From Marilutibacter spongiae (GTDB lineage Bacteria; Pseudomonadota; Gammaproteobacteria; Xanthomonadales; Xanthomonadaceae): DNA of 64,000 nt. The notes under the pieces were generated by a model. That model worked only from the letters and a program-made list of their open reading frames with translations, was not told the DNA's origin and ran no database searches. Both the position numbers and the translations under genes were made by a program. Below are positions 44,569 through 52,593 of the stretch, one piece after another; within the stretch, counting starts at the first letter, position 1, and every line of letters begins with the position of its first letter. The stretch spans positions 228,739 to 292,738 of the forward strand of contig NZ_JACHTF010000003.1 of assembly GCF_014145325.1 (NCBI RefSeq), read 5' to 3'.

Positions 44569-45063
44569 ATGGGCGACAAACAGGACATGACCCTCGGCAT
44601 TAACGTCACCGTCAGCGGCAGCGTCGACGCGAACGGCAACTTCACCGCGAGCGCGACCTACTCGCAGGGCGCGAGCAACCCGGCCAGCAGCAACGTCGTG
44701 CAGTCCGACGGCAGCGTCAACCTGGGCAACATGGCGTTCTCGGGCAGCGACTACAACCGGCAGACCGACATCACCTTCACCCTGGGCGGAACGGTCACCA
44801 ATGCGGCCGGGACGAGCCTGCCCTTCAGCTTCCCCACCGATCCGGCGTCCGCCATCACCATCACCGGTCGCGACGGCAATGGCGTGGACGGGATGACCGC
44901 CGTCGCCGGCAGCAGCGTGCAGAGCGTGGTTCTCGACGACGAAGACAAGCGCAACCGATCGTACAACTACTGCCTGACGATCTGGGCGCGTACCGATTCG
45001 CCGAATCCAGGCGATGGCGTCAGTTGCACGCTGGACCCGGTGATCGTCAACCGCGCCGATTGA
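44569..45063 (+). CDS. beta-rich hypothetical protein paired with the TIR gene
   Basis: I recognise no family. The 164-residue product is rich in Thr, Ser, Asn, Gly and Val in alternating patterns (MTLGINVTVSGSVDANGNFT), suggesting a beta-sandwich. There is no signal peptide or transmembrane helix. The C-terminus has two Cys, in NYCLTIW and VSCTLDP, about 24 residues apart. The ATG is four bases after the TIR stop and has an ACCGGAGA site, so it is surely cotranscribed and likely works with the TIR protein. Acidic DDEDK near residue 126 may bind metal. Confidence 0.75.
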   Translation: MGDKQDMTLGINVTVSGSVDANGNFTASATYSQGASNPASSNVVQSDGSVNLGNMAFSGSDYNRQTDITFTLGGTVTNAAGTSLPFSFPTDPASAITITGRDGNGVDGMTAVAGSSVQSVVLDDEDKRNRSYNYCLTIWARTDSPNPGDGVSCTLDPVIVNRAD

Positions 45064-45083
45064 GGCGCCCCTGCATCAGGGCG

Positions 45084-45110
45084 CGCGCGTGCGGTCGCCG
45101 CACGCGCGTC
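45084..45110. terminator. hairpin between convergent TIR operon and SLOG gene
   Basis: CGCGCGTGCGG and CCGCACGCGCG form a perfect 11-bp stem with a TCG loop. There is no T run, so it is at best a weak terminator for either strand. Confidence 0.45.
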
Positions 45111-45121
45111 GCGCCCGGCAT

Positions 45122-47023
45122 TCATCCCGGCAGGCTCAGCGGCCGCGCCTGGTAGGTCGTGCGCCAGTGCGCGATGTCGGCCAGCATCACGTCGGACAAC
45201 CGGCGCAGCCGTGCCTGCAGGCGACCGAAGTCGTCGGGATCGCCGGCGATGGCCCGTTGCAGGGCCTCGAGCCGGGCCGAGGTCGTCAGGGAACGGTCGG
45301 CGACCCCGTTGAAATCGCCCTGCATCCGGATGCCATACAGGGCCGCGCCGAGCGCCGGCAGGACGGCGGTGGCGATGGTCACGGCGACCGTCATGTCGAG
45401 CCCGGCCAGGTTGCCCGGCTCCAGTCCGGCCAGCTTCACCGCGATCCATGCGATGCAGGCCATCGCGGTGAGCGCGAACAGATACCCGCCCAGGCGATGC
45501 AGGCGATGGTCGAGCAGGTGCATGCGGCGCGCATTGTCGCGGTGATAGGCGGCCTGGTCCTCGATCATGGCCTGCGCGGCGCCGCGGACGCGCCGGAGGT
45601 AGCCTGCATCGACCACCGCGTGCGGCAATCCCAGCTCGCGCGCGGTGGCGCGGGCGTACCAGCGCACCCAGCCCGGTGCCATGCCCCGGCTGTCGGCATC
45701 GGCATCGCGCAGCGCGAGATCGCCGAGCAGGCTGCTGACCGAGACCGTGCGCAATTGCTCGGCCAGGTGCCGGTTGTCCATCCAGCGTTCGTGCCAGCCC
45801 ACCCGTGTGCCGAGCCGCGTGTTGGCGAGGATCAGCACGATCACCAGCAGTTCGGTGCCGATCAGCCACGATTTCAGCCCGGGCGCGACCAGCCCCGACA
45901 GTGCCAGCAGCACCGCGACCGCGGCCAGGGCGAAGTTGGCGACGTAGCCGCTGCGGAACAGCTGGGCGAAATACGTGGCCGCCGCGTCCGACAGGCCGAA
46001 GCGCGGCAGGAGGATGCGCGAGAGGCGGGCCGAGTGGCCCCCGGTGGGAGGCAGGTTCCCCAGTCCGCGGCCGAGGCGCTGGGCGCAGTCGACCGGCCGC
46101 GGGGGCGCGAGGTCGGCAGCGCGCATCCGTCGCACGCCGGTCGTCGCCAGCAGCAGGGGCCAGGGCAGTGCAGGCGTCCGGCGCATGATCCGTTCGCGAT
46201 AGAAGCGGCGCAGCATGCGCACGTCGACGGGGTTGCCCGGCGGTGCGGTCAGCATGTCGAGCACGCTTTCGAGGACCTCGGCCACGGGGGCCCGCGGCAC
46301 GGTGTCGAGCGTGGGCTGTTCGAAGTCCAGGTCGGACAGGCCGGTCCACAGGAGCTGGGGTCCCGTACCCGGGCCCGCGAGCGCGGCCGGGTCCAGGTGG
46401 ATCACCGGGATGTGGCGCGCAACCGCCTCGGCGACGATCTGCGCCGTACCGCCGCGACCACGTGCCGGGTCGCCGTCCCAGACCGCCAGCAGGATGTCGG
46501 CCTGGTCCAGCACGACCCGGCCGACCGCCTCGTAGGCCGCGGTGGCGGCGTCGCGTTGCCCGGGCAGCGCGAACACCGCCTCGGCACGCGCCAGCAGGCC
46601 CCGGAATCGCGAGAGGGCGGGGCCTTCCCCGAAGTCCGCCGCATAGTCGGCGGGCGGGAACGGCAGGCACGCATCCAGCTGCCAGCCCAGGTCGAGCGCG
46701 GCTTCCGCGACCAGGGAGTCCGCGCCTTCGGCCAAGGCGGAGACCAGGCGATGGCAGGGCAACTGGGCCGAGAGCCAACGGCTGTGGCGGCGCTGGATGC
46801 CGCGTAGCGCGGTGGTGAGGCGTTCGAGCAGCGGCGCGAGCGCCGCCTGCAGGGGCGCGATGTCCGCGGCGCCCAGGCGGGGAGGCCGATGTCCGGTCAC
46901 GCCGATCGAAAGGTGCAGTCGCGGGCGACGTCGTTCTCGCGTGCCCGGTGCCAGTCGACGGTCGCGCCCGGCCCGTCGTCGTGCGCCCGCGTCGGCGACG
47001 GGTCTGCTACCGGGATCTCCCAT
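45122..47023 (-). CDS. SLOG domain fused to multi-TM (SLATT-like) effector, predicted nucleotide-sensing membrane protein
   Basis: A 633-residue protein. An Arg-rich N-terminus (1-36) precedes a SLOG-type Rossmann-like domain: SIGVTGHRPPRL at about 39-50, VSALAEGADSLVAE at about 94-107, and VWDGDPARGRGGTAQIV at about 181-197. These are nucleotide-ligand-binding motifs of that superfamily. Two transmembrane pairs lie near 364-401 and 512-564, joined and followed by helices with NARRMHLLDHRLHR. This recalls SLATT (SLOG-associated) pore effectors. The ATG at 47023 has an AGGGAG site; the upstream starts do not. It is convergent with the TIR operon. Confidence 0.65.
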   Translation of the reverse strand: MGDPGSRPVADAGARRRAGRDRRLAPGTRERRRPRLHLSIGVTGHRPPRLGAADIAPLQAALAPLLERLTTALRGIQRRHSRWLSAQLPCHRLVSALAEGADSLVAEAALDLGWQLDACLPFPPADYAADFGEGPALSRFRGLLARAEAVFALPGQRDAATAAYEAVGRVVLDQADILLAVWDGDPARGRGGTAQIVAEAVARHIPVIHLDPAALAGPGTGPQLLWTGLSDLDFEQPTLDTVPRAPVAEVLESVLDMLTAPPGNPVDVRMLRRFYRERIMRRTPALPWPLLLATTGVRRMRAADLAPPRPVDCAQRLGRGLGNLPPTGGHSARLSRILLPRFGLSDAAATYFAQLFRSGYVANFALAAVAVLLALSGLVAPGLKSWLIGTELLVIVLILANTRLGTRVGWHERWMDNRHLAEQLRTVSVSSLLGDLALRDADADSRGMAPGWVRWYARATARELGLPHAVVDAGYLRRVRGAAQAMIEDQAAYHRDNARRMHLLDHRLHRLGGYLFALTAMACIAWIAVKLAGLEPGNLAGLDMTVAVTIATAVLPALGAALYGIRMQGDFNGVADRSLTTSARLEALQRAIAGDPDDFGRLQARLRRLSDVMLADIAHWRTTYQARPLSLPG

Positions 47024-47183
47024 GGCGGTCTCCCTGGCCGGGGCAAGCCGGCGCCGCGCGGACGCATTCATGCCGTCGTGCCGCGCCGGGGGGCGAAGCC
47101 GTCGCCGTGGCCAGTCGGACGGCGGCATCGCTGCATCACCGGGTCAACGGCGAATGCGGCGGGAAGCGGCCGTGCGCGGGGCG

Positions 47184-47642
47184 CTATTCCGCCTCGAGCT
47201 TGCGGTGCATGCGCGCGTAGTCCTTGCGGTACTTCCCGGCCAGCCGCGTCTTCTGTGCGTCGCTCAGGATCTTCCCCGAGACCTGGAAGAACTTCTTCTC
47301 CTCCTCCCGAAGGTGGTGGTGCACCTCGTGTGACAGTTCACGGGCCTTCTCCAGCCATGCATCGCCATCGGTATCCAGCGCCTGTACGTCGGCGACGAGT
47401 TCGTCGATCTGGTGGTGCTCGTGCAGCGCATGCCGGCTGGAATCCAGGCCCATGTCCTCCATCAGCATCGGAACGTAGAGATAGCGTTCCTCCGCGGCCT
47501 CGTGCGCCTCGAGCTCGATCCGCAGTTCGCGGAACAGGTCGATGCGCGCCTGGCTGCCGGCTTTCGAGCGCAGCAGCCTGCGCAGGAGCGAGCGCTGGAT
47601 CTCGTGGCTTTCGCGCAGGGCGTCGTAGATGGTTTCGCTCAT
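47184..47642 (-). CDS. hemerythrin HHE domain-containing protein
   Basis: A 152-residue four-helix-bundle protein. The His and Glu ligands are spread as in HHE proteins: ALRESHEIQRSLL (about residues 8-20), ELEAHEAAEERYLYVPML (about 47-64), ALHEHHQIDEL (about 78-88) and EVHHHLREEEKKFF (about 112-125). It binds a di-iron or similar centre and may sense or store O2, NO or iron. The ATG at 47642 directly precedes the first helix. It lies upstream of the SLOG gene on the same strand, about 160 bases away. Confidence 0.85.
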   Translation of the reverse strand: MSETIYDALRESHEIQRSLLRRLLRSKAGSQARIDLFRELRIELEAHEAAEERYLYVPMLMEDMGLDSSRHALHEHHQIDELVADVQALDTDGDAWLEKARELSHEVHHHLREEEKKFFQVSGKILSDAQKTRLAGKYRKDYARMHRKLEAE

Positions 47643-47692
47643 CGGGTCGTTCCAGTATCGGTTCGCCAGGAGCGTAGCGACGGTTCCGTCAA

Positions 47693-47725
47693 GGGCATGC
47701 GTAGGCCGCGTGCGGGCGCATGCCC
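47693..47725. repeat. inverted repeat in divergent intergenic region
   Basis: GGGCATGCG and CGCATGCCC pair with a 15-base loop. It is the only structure I see in the 315-base gap 47643-47957 between the divergent hemerythrin and glycine-zipper genes, so it may be an operator or hairpin. Confidence 0.5.
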
Positions 47726-47957
47726 GATGGCCAGGGGCGGCCCTTTCGTGCACGCGCCCTACACCCGCTTGAATGCACGGCAACCGATTCGCGCGGCCGA
47801 TCCCGTTCATGCGCCGAATTCACGGCTGCCTCATCGCGCGCCGCGCAACGTGCACCTCGCAGGTGCCCCGAGGCCGCGCGGTACAACAAGCACAACATCG
47901 CGACAAGACGGTCGGGTCCTGCGTTTCATTTTCCCCACGAATCCCAGGAGCACGAAC

Positions 47958-48419
47958 ATGAGCGACATCAAGAAAGACCACAGCATTGGCGAGGGCACGG
48001 GTGCGGTCACCGGCGCGGTGACGGGCGCGGTCGTCGGTTCCGCCGCCGGCCCGGTCGGCAGCGCGGTGGGTGCGGTGGTCGGTGGCGTGGTTGGCGCCAA
48101 GGCCGGCGGTGCGGTCGCCGAGGCCGTCAATCCGACCGAATACGTGGATCATTTCCGCAGCCGATACCAGGCGGCCGACTATTACGACGACCGCCGCGAG
48201 TGGCGCGACTACGAGCCGGCGTACCGCCACAGCTACGAGGCCTACAACCGCTACCCGGGCGAGCGCTTCGACGACATCGAGGACAAGCTCGAGCGCGAGT
48301 GGGCCGAGACACGCGCCGAATCGCGCCTGGCATGGAACGAGGCACGCGATGCCGCCCGTGACGGTTGGCACTACATCGAGCGCCGGATGCCGGGCGACTT
48401 CGATCGCGACGGTCGCTGA
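47958..48419 (+). CDS. glycine-zipper domain protein, hypothetical
   Basis: A 153-residue protein. The N-terminal third is a glycine-zipper hydrophobic stretch (GAVTGAVVGSAAGPVGSAVGAVVGG, split in two) typical of membrane-inserting bacterial small proteins. The rest is highly charged and rich in Tyr, Arg, Asp and Glu (YDDRREWRDYEPAYRHSYE), with a helical end. I recognise no specific family; such proteins are often stress-induced. A clear AGGAG site precedes the ATG. A 17-bp tandem repeat and terminator follow. Confidence 0.75.
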   Translation: MSDIKKDHSIGEGTGAVTGAVTGAVVGSAAGPVGSAVGAVVGGVVGAKAGGAVAEAVNPTEYVDHFRSRYQAADYYDDRREWRDYEPAYRHSYEAYNRYPGERFDDIEDKLEREWAETRAESRLAWNEARDAARDGWHYIERRMPGDFDRDGR

Positions 48420-48459
48420 GGCCGTTCGCCCAAGGCGCCGCCAGAGCGCCGGGCGCGCA

Positions 48460-48493
48460 GTGAATACGTTGCCTTGGTGAATACGTTGCTTTG
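48460..48493. repeat. 17-bp tandem duplication
   Basis: GTGAATACGTTGCCTTG at 48460-48476 is followed directly by GTGAATACGTTGCTTTG at 48477-48493, with one mismatch. It lies just before the terminator of the glycine-zipper gene. Confidence 0.9.
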
Positions 48494-48506
48494 CCCACCG
48501 CGACAC

Positions 48507-48534
48507 GCCCCGGCCATTGGCCGGGGCTTTTTGG
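48507..48534 (+). terminator. intrinsic terminator after glycine-zipper gene
   Basis: GCCCCGGCC and GGCCGGGGC pair around an ATT loop, followed by five T residues. Confidence 0.88.
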
Positions 48535-48652
48535 TTCCGTCGGGCGCGGACGCCGCGCCACGTCCGCGTCGAACGCGCCCTCCACTCGCGCTCCACCTAC
48601 CATCGGCGATGCTTGAGGTCCCGATGCCATCGCACTGAACGAAGGGACGCCC

Positions 48653-49165
48653 ATGACCCGCGACACGCCGCCCGATACCGTCACTGGCCTCGAGCTCGAT
48701 CGCTACCTTGGCACGTGGTTCGAGATCGCCCGCCTGCCGATGCGCCACGAGCCCGAGGATTACACCGACATCTCCGCCCACTACAGCCTCAAGGCCGACG
48801 GAAAGGTGCGCGTGCAGAACCGCGCGCTGGACGGCAATGGGGAGCTGCAGGAGTCGATCGGCGAGGCGAGCCTTGCGACGCCGGGGGATGCCAGCCGCCT
48901 GGAGGTGACCTTCCTGCCCGAAGGCCTGCGCTGGATCCCCTTCACCCGGGGCGACTACTGGATATTGCGCATCGAGCCTGATTACAGCGTGGCGCTGGTG
49001 GGCAGCCCCGATCGCGATTACCTGTGGCTGCTGGCGCGGCAGCCGGCGATGGGGCCGGCCAAACGGCAGGATTTCCTGGCCACCGCCCGCGCGCAGGGCT
49101 ACCGGCTCGACGCGCTGATCGACACGCCCCACACCGGGCGCCCGACCGCCGAACCGACGACGTGA
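48653..49165 (+). CDS. lipocalin family protein (Blc-like)
   Basis: A 170-residue calycin. The first lipocalin signature is DRYLGTWFEIARLPM (G-x-W) at about residues 16-30. The closing motifs are YSLKADGKVRVQNR, DYWILRI and YLWLLARQP. It matches the outer-membrane lipocalin Blc but has no signal peptide or lipobox, so it is predicted cytoplasmic unless an upstream start is used. Relatives bind lysophospholipids or other small hydrophobic ligands. Confidence 0.88.
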   Translation: MTRDTPPDTVTGLELDRYLGTWFEIARLPMRHEPEDYTDISAHYSLKADGKVRVQNRALDGNGELQESIGEASLATPGDASRLEVTFLPEGLRWIPFTRGDYWILRIEPDYSVALVGSPDRDYLWLLARQPAMGPAKRQDFLATARAQGYRLDALIDTPHTGRPTAEPTT

Positions 49166-49212
49166 GCACGGGACCCCTGCATGCGAGCCGCGGGCATGCA
49201 GTGGGCAAGCGA

Positions 49213-49238
49213 GAAAAAAGCCGCATTGCTGCGGCTGT
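49213..49238 (-). terminator. orphan intrinsic terminator, minus strand
   Basis: Reading leftward, AGCCGCA and TGCGGCT form a stem followed by six T residues. No annotated minus-strand gene lies upstream of it within the 49166-49782 gap, so an unannotated small transcript is implied. I see no convincing protein in that 617-base gap. Confidence 0.65.
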
Positions 49239-49782
49239 CGAACGCCCCGGCGCTGGCTGCAGCGTCGGAAGGAAGACGGAACGAGGCCCCGGGGTGGGGC
49301 AGGCCGTGGCCCGGAGGGCCCCGAGGCCTCATGCCGTCGAATGCCGCCGCGTCGGGGGAGAGCACGGCGGGTAGGAGAGAAACATCGCGGCGCGCGCCCG
49401 GGGCATTGCAGCCCGCGACGGACGCGGGCGATATCTGGCGGGAGGCGGGCATGGTACGCATCGCATGTCCTTTGCAAACGGGTTTCGACAAGCCACTTCG
49501 CCTCCAGGGCGAGGGCAGGGATCGGGCGTCGCGCCGCATTCCATGTGACGGGTGCCGCCGGGGAGGCTTCGTCCGCTTCCACCGTCGGCCCCGACTTTGG
49601 CAGATCGCGGCAGTCCGTGGAAGTTCGGTTTGCGGATAAGCTGATTCAGAATCCGAATCAGGCCGCCGACGCCCTGAATTTTGACGCGGCACGGTGTCCG
49701 CCGTGACTACTGGGTGTGTCGGGACGGCAGGCGGCATGCCATGTTGGCCCACTGCCCTCCACCAAGCCCCGAGGTCGCCCTG

Positions 49783-52443
49783 ATGCGCCGTACGCTCGCC
49801 TGCGCCATTTCGCTGGTCCTCGCCACCGCAGCAACCCTGCCGGCGATCGCCGCGCCGACGGAGGCACGCACGCCCGCGCCGCCCGTTGCCGACGCCACCA
49901 CCCAGCTGCCACGCGAGGTCCGTCCGCTGCATTACGACATCGAGATCGTGCCGCACGCGGATTCGCTGTCGTTCGACGGCCAGGTGTCGATCAGGCTCGA
50001 AGTGCTCGAGTCCACCGACCGGATCACCTTCAACGCCCTCGGCCTGCGTTTCGCCAGCGCATCGCTCGCTGCGCCCGATGGCCGCGCCGCGCCGGGGGAC
50101 GTCCTTGTCGACGCGGCGGCGCAGACCGCCACGGTTCGTTTCGCCGAGGCCCTGTCGCCGGGCCAATACACCCTCGCGCTGTCCTATGAGGGCAAGATCG
50201 GCACCCAGGCCAATGGCCTGTTCGCGATCGACTATGAAACCCCCGACGGGGCGCGGCGCGCGTTGTTCACCCAGTTCGAGAACTCCGATGCACGCCGCTT
50301 CGTGCCGTCCTGGGACGAGCCCAACCACAAGGCCACCTTCGGTCTCACCGCGGTGGTGCCGGCCGACCAGATGGCGGTCAGCAACATGCCGGTGGTGGAA
50401 GACCAGGCACTGGGCGACGGCACCCGGCGCGTGCGTTTCGACACGTCGCCGAAGATGTCGACCTACCTGCTGTTCTTCTCCCTGGGCCAGTTCGATCGCG
50501 CCACCGTGGAAGCCGACGGCGTCGAGATCGGCGTGGTGACCCAGGCCGGCAAGGCCGCGCAGGCGCGTTTCGCGCTGGAGTCGTCCGCCGACGTGCTGCG
50601 CGAATACAACCAATACTTCGGCGTGCCGTATCCGCTGCCCAAGCTCGACAACGTGGCCTCGCCCGGACGCAGCCGTTTCTTCAGCGCGATGGAGAACTGG
50701 GGCGCGATCTTCACCTTCGAGTACGCCTTGCTGGAAGACCCGGTGATCGCCACCCAGGACACCCGTCAGGGCATCTTCACGACGGCTGCGCACGAGATCG
50801 CGCACCAGTGGTTCGGCGACCTGGTGACGATGAGCTGGTGGGACGACCTTTGGCTCAACGAGGGCTTCGCGTCCTGGATGGAAGGGCGCACCACCGAGAA
50901 GCTGCATCCGGAGTGGAACACCGCGTTGTCGGCGGTGGAGGTACGCGAACATGCGATGACGCGCGACGCCGTTGCGACCACGCATCCGGTCGTGCAGCAC
51001 GTCGAGACGGTGGAGCAGGCCAGCCAGGCGTTCGATGCCATCACCTATTCCAAGGGCGAAGCCGTCATCCGCATGCTCGAAGCCTACGTCGGCAGCGACG
51101 CATGGCGCGAAGGCGTGCGGGCCTACATCCGCACCCACGCCCATGGCAACACGGTGTCCGACGACCTCTGGCGCGCCATCGAGGCTTCTGCCGGCAAGCC
51201 GGTCACGCGCATCGCGCATGACTTCACGCTCCAGCCCGGCGTGCCGCTCCTTCGGGTCGAATCGATCCAGTGTCGCGACGGCGGCAGCACGGTGGAGCTG
51301 CGACAGGCCGAGTTCACGCGCGACCGCCCGGACAAGACGCCCTTGGCGTGGCAGGTGCCGGTGATCGCCCGGATCGTCGGCCACCCGGACGTCCGCGGCC
51401 TGGTGGTCGACGGCGAGGCGACGCTGCGCTTGCCCGGATGCGGGCCGCTGGTGCTGAACGCCGGGCAGAGCGGCTACTACCGCTCCCTGCTTGGCGCGGA
51501 CGGGTTCGCGGCGCTGGCCGGCGCCTTCGGCACGTTGGAGCCCATCGACCAGTTGGGCGTCATGAACGACACCTGGGCGCTGGGCATGGCCGGCCTGCAG
51601 CCTGCATCGAACTACCTCGACCTGGTCGCCGCGCTTCCCGCCGATGCGGATCCGACCCTGTGGCGCGACGTCACCGGCAACCTGGATGCGCTCGACGACT
51701 ACTACCGGGGCGACGAGGCCGGGCAAGCACGCTTCCGCGCGTTCGCCCGGTCCACCCTCGCGCCGGTCTTCGCGCGCGTCGGCTGGGAGGCCGCCGAACG
51801 CGAGGCCGCACCGCTCACCCTGCTGCGTACCGCGTTGATCGGTGCGCTGGGGCGCATGGACGACCCGGCGATCCTGGCCGAGGTACGGCGCCGGTACCAG
51901 GCCAGCCGCAGCGATCCGGGCGCACTGCCGGCCGAACTGCGCCTGACCGTCCTGGGCCTGGTCGCGCGCAACGCCGACGCCGCCACCTGGGACGCGCTGC
52001 ATGCGCAGGCGCGCACCGAAACCAGCGCCCTGGTGCGCGACCAGGACTACCTGCTGCTCGCGCGCGTGCGCGACGACGCCCTTGCGCGGCGCGCCATCGC
52101 GATGGCCATGACCGACGAGCCCGGAGCGACGAACAGCGCCACGATGCTCTCGATCGCGGCGGCCGAGCATCCCGATCTCGTCTTCGACCACGCGGCTACC
52201 CATCTCGATACCGTGGACGCATTCGTGGATTCGTCTTCGCGCGCACGCTTCTACCCGAGTCTGGGCGCGGCCTCGCGCGACCCGGCGATGATCGGCAAGC
52301 TCGAAGCGTTCGCGCGTGCGCACATCGCGGAGGGCTCGCGGCGTGCCACCGAGACGGCCATCGTAGGCATCCGCCAGCGACAAGACGTGATCGACAAGCG
52401 GCTGCCCGACATCAGCGACTGGCTGCAGCGACACGCGCCCTGA
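49783..52443 (+). CDS. M1 family aminopeptidase, secreted
   Basis: An 886-residue zinc metalloprotease. It has a signal peptide ending AIAAP near residue 24. The exopeptidase motif is FSAMENWG (Ser where GAMEN has Gly) near residue 302. The zinc site HEIAHQWFGDLVTMSWWDD, with the third ligand Glu in LWLNEGFASW, begins near residue 337. The C-terminal half is the helical ERAP1-C-like domain. It removes N-terminal residues from peptides, here probably in the periplasm or outside. The ATG at 49783 is preferred, with a GAGG site and signal peptide; upstream in-frame starts lack both. Confidence 0.92.
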   Translation: MRRTLACAISLVLATAATLPAIAAPTEARTPAPPVADATTQLPREVRPLHYDIEIVPHADSLSFDGQVSIRLEVLESTDRITFNALGLRFASASLAAPDGRAAPGDVLVDAAAQTATVRFAEALSPGQYTLALSYEGKIGTQANGLFAIDYETPDGARRALFTQFENSDARRFVPSWDEPNHKATFGLTAVVPADQMAVSNMPVVEDQALGDGTRRVRFDTSPKMSTYLLFFSLGQFDRATVEADGVEIGVVTQAGKAAQARFALESSADVLREYNQYFGVPYPLPKLDNVASPGRSRFFSAMENWGAIFTFEYALLEDPVIATQDTRQGIFTTAAHEIAHQWFGDLVTMSWWDDLWLNEGFASWMEGRTTEKLHPEWNTALSAVEVREHAMTRDAVATTHPVVQHVETVEQASQAFDAITYSKGEAVIRMLEAYVGSDAWREGVRAYIRTHAHGNTVSDDLWRAIEASAGKPVTRIAHDFTLQPGVPLLRVESIQCRDGGSTVELRQAEFTRDRPDKTPLAWQVPVIARIVGHPDVRGLVVDGEATLRLPGCGPLVLNAGQSGYYRSLLGADGFAALAGAFGTLEPIDQLGVMNDTWALGMAGLQPASNYLDLVAALPADADPTLWRDVTGNLDALDDYYRGDEAGQARFRAFARSTLAPVFARVGWEAAEREAAPLTLLRTALIGALGRMDDPAILAEVRRRYQASRSDPGALPAELRLTVLGLVARNADAATWDALHAQARTETSALVRDQDYLLLARVRDDALARRAIAMAMTDEPGATNSATMLSIAAAEHPDLVFDHAATHLDTVDAFVDSSSRARFYPSLGAASRDPAMIGKLEAFARAHIAEGSRRATETAIVGIRQRQDVIDKRLPDISDWLQRHAP

Positions 52444-52593
52444 GGGCGCGCGACCCCTGGCAGGTGAACGGCGGCTGCACGAGGCACCGTGCAGGCGTCT
52501 CCTGCCCGTGTCCCATGCCGGGGGTTTCACCGCTTTGTGACGAAGACGCCGCCACGATGAGGCGTCTTCCCATATCGCGGTGGCACGGTGGCA

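Noticed and set aside
49099..52530. Long minus-strand frame (1143 codons) opposite the M1 aminopeptidase
   Set aside because: The plus strand has the HEIAHQWFG zinc motif and a signal peptide; the minus frame is a codon-phase shadow.
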